From NCBI RefSeq assembly GCF_013044135.1, contig NZ_JABEPP010000006.1, forward strand, positions 186,001-250,000: a DNA stretch of 64,000 nt. The letters are read 5' to 3'. The notes beneath the pieces are model-generated. The model was not told the origin of the DNA. It did no database searches and saw nothing but the letters and a program-made list of their open reading frames with translations. The stretch is from Enterovirga aerilata (lineage in GTDB: Bacteria > Pseudomonadota > Alphaproteobacteria > Rhizobiales > Beijerinckiaceae). The position numbers and the translations under genes were made by a program. The stretch's first letter is position 1, and each line of letters begins with the position of its first letter. This document shows, piece after piece, positions 58,482 to 64,000 of this stretch.

Positions 58482-60902
58482 ATGAGCGAGGATAGGAATT
58501 TCGGGGCCGCGTCGCGGCCCTTCATCGACTATGCGGGCATCGACGCCCGTGACCTCCTCCCGATTATCCCGCACGACGCCAAGCTCTCCCCACAATCGAA
58601 GGTTCTTCCGCACTCCCTCGGCAAGGTGCCGGGCCGGTTCGACCGCGTGTCGGGTACGTGGATGGGTGCGAAGGGCAACGCCCTGTCGATGCCGCTCACG
58701 GATCGGCAGGTGGCGTTCATGGGTTCGTGGCCGACCGCGAATGTGGGCCTGCGGACGGAGTTCTACCCGGCCGTGGACATCGACGCGGAAAGCGAGCGCG
58801 CCCGCGACATCGTGCAGAAGGCCGTGGAAGACTTCCTCGGCTTCGCGCCGATCCGCGAGCGCGAGGGGTCGCCCCGTGCGCTCATGCTCTACCGCCTGAT
58901 CGGCGACGAGCCGGTCCGCGTGATGCACCTGAAGTTCACGCTCGACCGGAAGACGCATAAGGTGGACATCCTCGGCAAGGGGCAGCAGTGCGTCATCGCC
59001 GGCACCCATCGCGAGGGGCAGAAGATCGGATGGCGCGAGGGCCATGACCTTCTGCAATGGGGCGTCACCGGCATGTCGGGCGTCACGGCCAAGGACATGC
59101 GCGATGTCTACGACGTGATCGTGCAAGCCGTGCAGGCGGCCGGCGGCGTGATCGACGAGCGGCAGCGCGTGCGGACGGGTTACGACGAGAGGGGCCGGCT
59201 CGGCGTCTATGTCGGCGACATCGAACCTTTCTGCGATCCCGAGCACGTCCTGTCCGTGCTCCGCCACATGCCGAACACCTACGAGACGCTGCCGCTGCAC
59301 GACGACGTGGTGGCCTTCCTCGCGAGCCTGCGCGCCGCCCTCGGCAAGCGCGGCGACGAGTTCAAGGGTGAGGTCGCCGAATGGGCGGTCGCGAACGGCG
59401 CCTGCGATCTCGGTTATTTCGAGAAGACGTGGGCGAGCCTGACCTACGTTCACGCGAGCCCGGACTTCATCTTCCGAGTTGCCCGGCGCCACGGGTGGCG
59501 CGGCATGGCCGAGTTCGAGTTCGACGACCTGCCGGCGGAGGATCTCGACGAGGCCGTGGACGAGGCACGGGCGCAACAGGGCGAGAGCGCGGCCGAGCGT
59601 GCGGCGCGGCGCCTCGTCTATTGGCCGGCAGAGAAGACGTGGATCGTCGTCGCGAGCGGCATGATGCTGAAGGGCAATGAGGCCCTGAACATGCACCCCA
59701 TCGGCCTGACGGTGGCACCTGCCGGCAAGACGGGTGAGAAGTCGGCCGCCGCCATCATCCGCAACACAGGGAAGGTGCGAGATGTCGTGGGGATCTCCTA
59801 CGCGCCGGGCAAGCCGCGCCTGTTCGAGGACGAGCTTGGCGAGGTGCGCGGCCTCTACTTCAATCGGTGGAGCCCGCCGCCCGTGCAGGTGCCGGCTACC
59901 GCGACCGAAGAGGACGTGAAGCCGTGGCTCGATCACATGCGCTTCCTCTTCCCCGACGACGACGAGCGGACCACGCTCATTCAGTGGATGGCGTTCATTG
60001 CCCGGAACCCCGGCGCGAAGGTGCGGTGGGCGCCCGTCATCGTCGGCCGGCAGGGCGTCGGCAAGGACATTGCATTCCGGCCGCTGCACTACGCCGTGGG
60101 CCTGAAGAACGTGCATGAGATCAGCCCGACCGTCCTGAATGACAAATATACGCCGTACATGGAGGCGCAGCTTGTTATCGTGCAGGAAATGATCCGGCAC
60201 GAAAAGCAGGACACTTACGAGAAATTGAAGGCTCTGATTACCGGAACAGGCACGGATACTGTCGTCATCAACATCAAGAACAAACCGCATTATGTCGTGA
60301 AGAACACGGCCTGCTTCATGTTCTTCACGAACCACGCGGACGCCCTGAAGCTGAGCGGACAGGACCGGCGTTATTTCATCGTCGAGGCCGCACCGCAGCG
60401 GCCTCGCGACGGCGCCTACTATGCGAAGCTCGGTGAATGGTATGAGCGCGGCGGCTACGGCCGCATCCTCCGCTACCTGCAATCGGTGGACCTGACCGGC
60501 TTCGACGCCGCGACGCCGAAATGGACGAACGCGAAGACGACGATGCTCGAAGCCTCGCGGTCCATGCCCGAGCGGTGGATCATCGAAGCATTCGAGCCTG
60601 GCGGCATGTTCGAGCACCGCACCATCGTGACCGTGAAGGAAATCGACGACGCGATCACAGGGAACGTCGCACTGCGGTTCTCGCCGCCGAGCCAAGGGAT
60701 GATCTCGCGCGTGCTGACGGAGGAGTTGAAGTTCGTGAAGCGGCCGTCACAAGCCCGGCTCCATGACGGCACGAAACGGTTTGTGTACCTGCGCAACGAG
60801 GCCGATCTGAACGTGCGTGAGAGCGAGATCGCCGCGCGCTACAAACGTGAAACAGGCGCGAATGGCGATTTCACCGTGATCGAAGGCGATAAAGCTGCTT
60901 GA
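58482..60902 (+). CDS. Primase-helicase: AEP-type PrimPol plus DUF5906/SF3-like ATPase (806 aa)
   Basis: The N-terminal part (about 40-240) has primase-polymerase features: GSWPTANVGLRTEFYPAVDI with the Asp-x-Asp metal motif VDIDAES (about 96-102), then HKVDILGKGQQCVIAGTHRE as the His-containing motif. The C-terminal ATPase has PVIVGRQGVGKDIAFRPLHY (Walker A, about 517-530), YMEAQLVIVQEMIRHEKQDT (Walker B-like), KNTACFMFFTNHADALKLSG (motif C) and DRRYFIVEAAPQRP (arginine finger). It makes primers and unwinds DNA at the phage fork. Start context CTGCCATGAG. Confidence 0.88.
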   Translation: MSEDRNFGAASRPFIDYAGIDARDLLPIIPHDAKLSPQSKVLPHSLGKVPGRFDRVSGTWMGAKGNALSMPLTDRQVAFMGSWPTANVGLRTEFYPAVDIDAESERARDIVQKAVEDFLGFAPIREREGSPRALMLYRLIGDEPVRVMHLKFTLDRKTHKVDILGKGQQCVIAGTHREGQKIGWREGHDLLQWGVTGMSGVTAKDMRDVYDVIVQAVQAAGGVIDERQRVRTGYDERGRLGVYVGDIEPFCDPEHVLSVLRHMPNTYETLPLHDDVVAFLASLRAALGKRGDEFKGEVAEWAVANGACDLGYFEKTWASLTYVHASPDFIFRVARRHGWRGMAEFEFDDLPAEDLDEAVDEARAQQGESAAERAARRLVYWPAEKTWIVVASGMMLKGNEALNMHPIGLTVAPAGKTGEKSAAAIIRNTGKVRDVVGISYAPGKPRLFEDELGEVRGLYFNRWSPPPVQVPATATEEDVKPWLDHMRFLFPDDDERTTLIQWMAFIARNPGAKVRWAPVIVGRQGVGKDIAFRPLHYAVGLKNVHEISPTVLNDKYTPYMEAQLVIVQEMIRHEKQDTYEKLKALITGTGTDTVVINIKNKPHYVVKNTACFMFFTNHADALKLSGQDRRYFIVEAAPQRPRDGAYYAKLGEWYERGGYGRILRYLQSVDLTGFDAATPKWTNAKTTMLEASRSMPERWIIEAFEPGGMFEHRTIVTVKEIDDAITGNVALRFSPPSQGMISRVLTEELKFVKRPSQARLHDGTKRFVYLRNEADLNVRESEIAARYKRETGANGDFTVIEGDKAA

Positions 60903-60936
60903 CTGATACCCACGCCCTAAAATAAACATCCGGGTA
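60899..60936 (+). promoter_or_regulatory. Promoter for integrase 1 with GATACCC and CGGGTA boxes
   Basis: TTGACT (60899-60904), 17-base spacer beginning GATACCCACG (60905-60914), ATAAAC (60922-60927), then CGGGTA (60931-60936). The half-boxes match those in early promoters 1-3, so integrase expression may be under the same regulator. Confidence 0.55.
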
Positions 60937-60965
60937 GACGGCGGCGATGTTGACAGTTGGAGGGC

Positions 60966-62249
60966 ATGGTGTCCATTCAGAGCACGTTGCCGCAGCAACA
61001 CCACCCTGACATTGCGATACCCATGCGAGTGACGATCCTTGAGACGCGCCCGAACACGTGGCGCCTGCGGATCGAGACGCCCGGCGAAAACGGGAAGAGA
61101 ACCTTCTCCTACAGGACGATCAAAGGCACCCGCGAGGACGCGGAATATGAGCGCCTTACGCTTCTGCGTGAGGCCCGTGCCAAAGATCGTGTGACAGAGC
61201 CGAAGCGTCTTGTCCGTGGCACCTCGACCGTCACCGTTGGCGAGTACCTGAAGCGGTGGATCGAGATGCGCCGCCATCGCGGCGAGATCGCCGACACGAC
61301 CGCCGAGTGGTACGGCTTCGTGACGAACTACGTCCTGCCGGCCATTGGCGACAAGCCGCTGCGGTCGATCACGGCGGCCGACATTCAGGCCCTCTACGAC
61401 GACCTTCTGACGCGCCTTTCGCCACGCACGGTGCGCCATATCCATGCACGCCTTAAGCCGGCGTTCGAGGATGCCTTGATCGAGGGCCTGATCTCCTCAA
61501 ACCCGTTCAACGGCAAGCGTGTGCGCCCGCCGCGCGCCGACGAGACGAAGATCGAGACGCTCTCGCAGGCGGACATCGGCCGGCTCGTCATGTGCGTGGA
61601 TCAGAAGCACCCGACCGTAGCGCCGATCATCCGCTTCGCGGTCGCGACCGGCCTCCGCCGGGGCGAAATTTGCGCGCTGCGGTGGGAGGACATCGAGTTC
61701 CACCGCGACGCGAGCAACCGCCTGATTGGTGGCGTGGTCCACGTGCGCCGCAACGCCGTGCAGACCGGCAATGAGGTGCAGGTGAAGCGGCCGAAAACGA
61801 AATCGAGCGTGCGCACCGTTGCGCTGCCGCCGTCCGTCGCCCACGAACTCGCCGACATGCGCAATAAGGTCGTCGAGAAGCTGAACGCCGACGAGCCGGG
61901 CAAAGTGGAAGCCTGCTACGTCTTCCCGGCCTCCCACGGCGGCATCCGCGTGCCGTCCGCGCTCACGCACCAAGTCAACCGGGCAATGGCCGATTGCGGC
62001 CTCGAACGGTTCACGCTGCACGACCTGCGGCACGCCCACGCGACCTTCCTCCTCTCGCGGAGGATGCCCGTGAAGGCCGTGTCGCAGCGGCTCGGGCACG
62101 CGGATATCACGGTCACGCTGCGCACCTACGCGCACGTGATCCCACAGGACGACGCCGCGCTCGCGGCGCTCACGGAAGACCTCCTGCCACGTGCAGGAGG
62201 CTCTCTCCTCGATATGTCGGACGATGAAGACGACGACGAGGATCTTTGA
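60966..62249 (+). CDS. Tyrosine recombinase/integrase 1 (427 aa)
   Basis: Full-length tyrosine integrase: N-terminal arm-binding segment (TWRLRIETPGENGKRTFSYR), core-binding TVGEYLKRWIEMRRHRGEIA. The catalytic domain has Arg231 in ATGLRRGEICALRW, Lys277/279 in KRPKTKSSVRTV, His352-x-x-Arg355 in LHDLRHAHATFLL, His378 in RLGHADI and Tyr388 in LRTYAHV. The very acidic C-terminal tail DMSDDEDDDEDL is unusual. The start is uncertain: ATG 60966, GTG 60969 (better spaced from GGAGG) or ATG 61023. Confidence 0.9.
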   Translation: MVSIQSTLPQQHHPDIAIPMRVTILETRPNTWRLRIETPGENGKRTFSYRTIKGTREDAEYERLTLLREARAKDRVTEPKRLVRGTSTVTVGEYLKRWIEMRRHRGEIADTTAEWYGFVTNYVLPAIGDKPLRSITAADIQALYDDLLTRLSPRTVRHIHARLKPAFEDALIEGLISSNPFNGKRVRPPRADETKIETLSQADIGRLVMCVDQKHPTVAPIIRFAVATGLRRGEICALRWEDIEFHRDASNRLIGGVVHVRRNAVQTGNEVQVKRPKTKSSVRTVALPPSVAHELADMRNKVVEKLNADEPGKVEACYVFPASHGGIRVPSALTHQVNRAMADCGLERFTLHDLRHAHATFLLSRRMPVKAVSQRLGHADITVTLRTYAHVIPQDDAALAALTEDLLPRAGGSLLDMSDDEDDDEDL

Positions 62250-62273
62250 CCCTGCCATGAGAAGGAAGATGGG

Positions 62274-62528
62274 ATGTCACAGGAAAGGATCGTTCCGCGC
62301 GGCCTGACGAAGGCCGATGCCGCCGCCTATGTCGGTGTGTCGGTGAAGAAATTCACGCTGCTCGTTCAGGCCGGCATCCTGCCGAAGCCGTCCGTGGGTG
62401 ACGTGTGGGATCGGAAGGCCATCGACGCGGCCTTCGACAAGCTGTCGGGCATGTCCTCCGACAACGACAACGACGCCGACCGCGCTCTCGCCGAATGGGA
62501 GGCGCAGCAGCAGGGGAGGGCGGCTTGA
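62274..62528 (+). CDS. AlpA/excisionase-like HTH protein (84 aa)
   Basis: VPRGLTKADAAAYVGVSVKK then FTLLVQAGILPKPSVGDVWD and RKAIDAAFDKLSG: the winged-helix MerR/AlpA-like pattern of recombination directionality factors common just upstream of rhizobial prophage integrases. An acidic C-terminal tail follows. Located between the two integrase genes, so it could serve either. Confidence 0.82.
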   Translation: MSQERIVPRGLTKADAAAYVGVSVKKFTLLVQAGILPKPSVGDVWDRKAIDAAFDKLSGMSSDNDNDADRALAEWEAQQQGRAA

Positions 62529-62761
62529 TGGGTGTCCGTATCCTTTATCGGGGCACCCCACCCGCTGAGAAATTATACAACGGCACCTGCTTGACGTGCG
62601 GCACGCGTATCGAGTGCCAACGCGGGGATGGCCGTTTCGAGCCGGGCAGCCAACACAATCTCGGCGAGACTGTCCGGGTCCCATGCCCTGTCTGCACAGG
62701 CGTGATCTACGCGAGCCCGAAGCGCGTCACTTTCTCGTTCCCGATCCACGGGAGAGACTGA
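62528..62761 (+). CDS. Small zinc-ribbon-like protein (77 aa)
   Basis: MGVRILYRGTPPAEKLYNGT, then Cys pairs in TCLTCGTRIEC and PCPVCTGVIYAS, a likely zinc ribbon. TGATG overlap with the excisionase-like gene. Function unknown; such proteins often sit in the lysogeny/recombination end of rhizobial prophages. Confidence 0.7.
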   Translation: MGVRILYRGTPPAEKLYNGTCLTCGTRIECQRGDGRFEPGSQHNLGETVRVPCPVCTGVIYASPKRVTFSFPIHGRD

Positions 62762-62762
62762 C

Positions 62763-63167
62763 ATGCCGCACCTCTCCAAATTCACCTGCAAGTGCGGCGC
62801 GAGTGCCAAGATCGTGCAGACCTATCGTGGCGACGATCACCTGTCGCGGCGGTACGAATGCCCGAACGGGCACCGCTTCAGCACCGTCGAGATCGAAGGC
62901 ACTGCGCGCGATGTCATCGGCCCCGGCAAGGGCCTCGCCTCGATTGAGGATGAGATCGTGCGCCTCGGTGAGCGCATCCGCTATTGGCGCGCCAAGACGC
63001 GGGACCCGGAGGGCACTCGGCTGTCGCGCAAGCGCGCCTATTACCGGCGCTCGGCGCGGATCGAGGCGCGGCGGCATGGCCTCACGATGGAGGAGGTGTT
63101 GCGCTCGTGGGGCGTGGCCGAGTTCTGCGGCGTGCCGCCCGCGCAGCCCGTGCAGGAGGCCGCGTGA
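62763..63167 (+). CDS. Zinc-finger protein, NrdR-ribbon-like N-terminus (134 aa)
   Basis: FTCKCGASAKIVQTYRGDDH with Cys-x-Cys, then YECPNGHRFSTVEIEG, a ribbon like that of NrdR or Ogr/Delta activators; then a helical basic part ARIEARRHGLTMEEVLRSW. It may bind DNA as an activator. One base after the zinc-ribbon gene stop. Confidence 0.7.
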   Translation: MPHLSKFTCKCGASAKIVQTYRGDDHLSRRYECPNGHRFSTVEIEGTARDVIGPGKGLASIEDEIVRLGERIRYWRAKTRDPEGTRLSRKRAYYRRSARIEARRHGLTMEEVLRSWGVAEFCGVPPAQPVQEAA

Positions 63168-63173
63168 AAACCG

Positions 63174-63287
63174 ATGCGCGGACCTAGCGGAACCTACCGA
63201 GGTGAAGGTGTTAGCGGCGCTTTGGTGTTCATCATCGCCGTGCTCGCGCTCGCGGGTATCAGCACCCTTCTGAACATCTTCGCATGA
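63174..63287 (+). CDS. Small membrane protein (37 aa)
   Basis: MRGPSGTYRGEGVSGALVFI then IAVLALAGISTLLNIFA, one C-terminal hydrophobic helix. Stop overlaps the integrase 2 ATG (ATGA). Function unknown. Confidence 0.58.
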   Translation: MRGPSGTYRGEGVSGALVFIIAVLALAGISTLLNIFA

Positions 63288-64000
63288 AGCAGCAGACCCT
63301 CCTCCACGGCGTCCACGTCGTCAAACGGCCGCACGCGGACGGATCGGTGGCGGTCCACTACTACCACCGGAAGACGCGGATGAAGCTGCCGGGGATGCCC
63401 GGCTCAGCCGAGTTCGCGGCGGCGCTGCGCGCTGCGGAGGAGGCGATGCGGCGACCTGTTACGGTCGCCACCAACGTGTCGGCCCTGATCCGGGGCTATT
63501 GCGCCTCGGCGGAGTGGAAACGCCTCGCCGAGAGCACCCGCGCCAACGAGCGCCTCGTCCTAAAGGCCGTCGAGGACAAATGGGGCACCCTGCCCGTAGC
63601 CGTCTTCCGGTCGAAGAAGATCCGCGCTCGCGTGATCGAGTGGCGCGATGAGATCGCCGAGAAGCATCCTCGCGCGGCCGACGCTCGCGTGGGCGCTTTC
63701 GCACGCGTGCTCGCATGGGCGCTCGACAGGGGCCTCGTGGACGACAACCCGCTCGCCGGGATCAAGAACGTCTACCGCTCGGAACGAGCCGACCTGATTT
63801 GGCTGCCCGAGCACGTGGCGGCCATGTCGAAGGTCTGCGGCCCGGAACTGCGCATGGCGCTCGCGCTCGCGCTCCATACCGGGCAGCGGCAGGCCGACAT
63901 TCTGAAGCTGCGGTGGGATCAATACGACGGCCGCGCGATCCGCCTGAAGCAGGGGAAGACGAAGCGGAATGTCTATGTGCCCTGCACGAAGGCGCTGAAA
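63284..64000 (+). CDS. Tyrosine recombinase/integrase 2, C-terminus cut by window edge
   Basis: 239 codons visible. N-terminal VHVVKRPHADGSVAVHYYHR, RKTRMKLPGMPGSAEFAAAL (typical of rhizobial prophage integrases), core-binding TVATNVSALIRGYCASAEWK. The catalytic domain starts at ALALALHTGQRQADILKLRW with the first catalytic Arg, then LKQGKTKRNVYVPCTKALK with the Lys. His-Arg and Tyr lie outside the window. It reads rightward toward the expected right attachment site, so it is the best candidate for the enzyme that integrated this prophage. Confidence 0.88.
   Translation, partial: MKQQTLLHGVHVVKRPHADGSVAVHYYHRKTRMKLPGMPGSAEFAAALRAAEEAMRRPVTVATNVSALIRGYCASAEWKRLAESTRANERLVLKAVEDKWGTLPVAVFRSKKIRARVIEWRDEIAEKHPRAADARVGAFARVLAWALDRGLVDDNPLAGIKNVYRSERADLIWLPEHVAAMSKVCGPELRMALALALHTGQRQADILKLRWDQYDGRAIRLKQGKTKRNVYVPCTKALK

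Larger units (their letters stand above)
20627..64000. mobile_element. Prophage of podovirus type, right end beyond the window
   Basis: A continuous 43-kb block of phage genes: late genes on minus (20.9-43.0 kb), early/replication genes on plus (43.5-64 kb), with a divergent control region near 43.1-43.4 kb. Terminase, portal, scaffold, capsid, adaptor, fibre, lysis, replication and two integrase genes are all present and apparently intact. No tail-tube, sheath or tape-measure gene is seen, while a P22/N4-like portal and internal virion proteins are, hence a short-tailed virion. The left boundary is the tRNA-His remnant; the right boundary is not reached, because the second integrase is cut at 64,000. 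Confidence 0.9.

Noticed and set aside
20642-64000. CRISPR array or anti-CRISPR locus in the prophage
   Set aside because: No regularly spaced direct repeats with unique spacers are present; the only tandem repeat is the in-gene 48-bp triplication. No known anti-CRISPR or Aca regulator was recognised.

Overview
The window is high-GC DNA with alphaproteobacterial (probably Hyphomicrobiales/Rhizobiales-type) character. The grounds are the gene content (acyl-CoA catabolism, ArsR-AHSA1 pair, TupABC with a ModE-like regulator), rhizobial-style GC-rich intergenic palindromes, and a tRNA-His remnant with A73 and an encoded CCA. No species call is possible from sequence alone. It splits into a chromosomal part (1 to about 20.6 kb) and one large prophage that runs from about 20.6 kb past the right edge.

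Chromosome, 1-5.9 kb (minus strand): a fatty-acid/acyl-CoA cluster with an acyl-CoA ligase, three acyl-CoA dehydrogenases (one cut by the window edge) and a small DUF559 gene. It also holds a 277-aa protein that matches the catalytic core of class II (edema factor/ExoY-type) nucleotidyl cyclases, which is unexpected in this setting. 6.1-10.4 kb (plus strand): thiolase, an AHSA1 protein with an ArsR regulator behind two identical-half-site operators, and a fused enoyl-CoA hydratase/3-hydroxyacyl-CoA dehydrogenase. 10.7-13.8 kb: an HxlR regulator diverging from a VOC/YCII/DUF1428/PhnB-like cassette that ends in a frameshifted GST remnant and a small secreted Gly/Tyr/Arg-rich protein. 13.9-19 kb: a ModE-like regulator diverging from tupBCA plus an extra ModA-like binding protein, then a DMT exporter and small hypothetical genes.

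Prophage, 20.6 kb to beyond 64 kb: its left end abuts a 45-bp 3' half of a tRNA-His gene, a probable attachment site. Genes on the minus strand (43.0 to 20.9 kb) form a podovirus-like late operon. In transcription order it has a RuvC-like resolvase, terminase small and large subunits, an HExxH protein, a large portal, a scaffold, a DUF5309-type capsid protein, adaptor, fibres, holin, SAR-type lysozyme, nested spanins, a stabilisation protein, an S74-type fibre, an M15 peptidase and large internal virion proteins. No tape-measure or tail-tube gene is seen. Genes on the plus strand (43.4 to 64 kb) form the early/replication arm: hypothetical small proteins, SNF2-like helicase, adenine methylase, Cas4/AddB-like nuclease, ssDNA-binding protein, HD hydrolase, family-A DNA polymerase, dATP/dGTP diphosphohydrolase-like protein, primase-helicase, and two tyrosine recombinases with an excisionase-like gene between them. 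Most cistrons overlap by ATGA, GTGA or TGATG, so both arms are tightly coupled.

The early arm carries a reused control cassette: promoters with a GATACCCGA box in the spacer, perfect GC-rich intercistronic hairpins, and a shared 10-mer CTGCCAWGAG at translation starts. No classical CI repressor was recognised.
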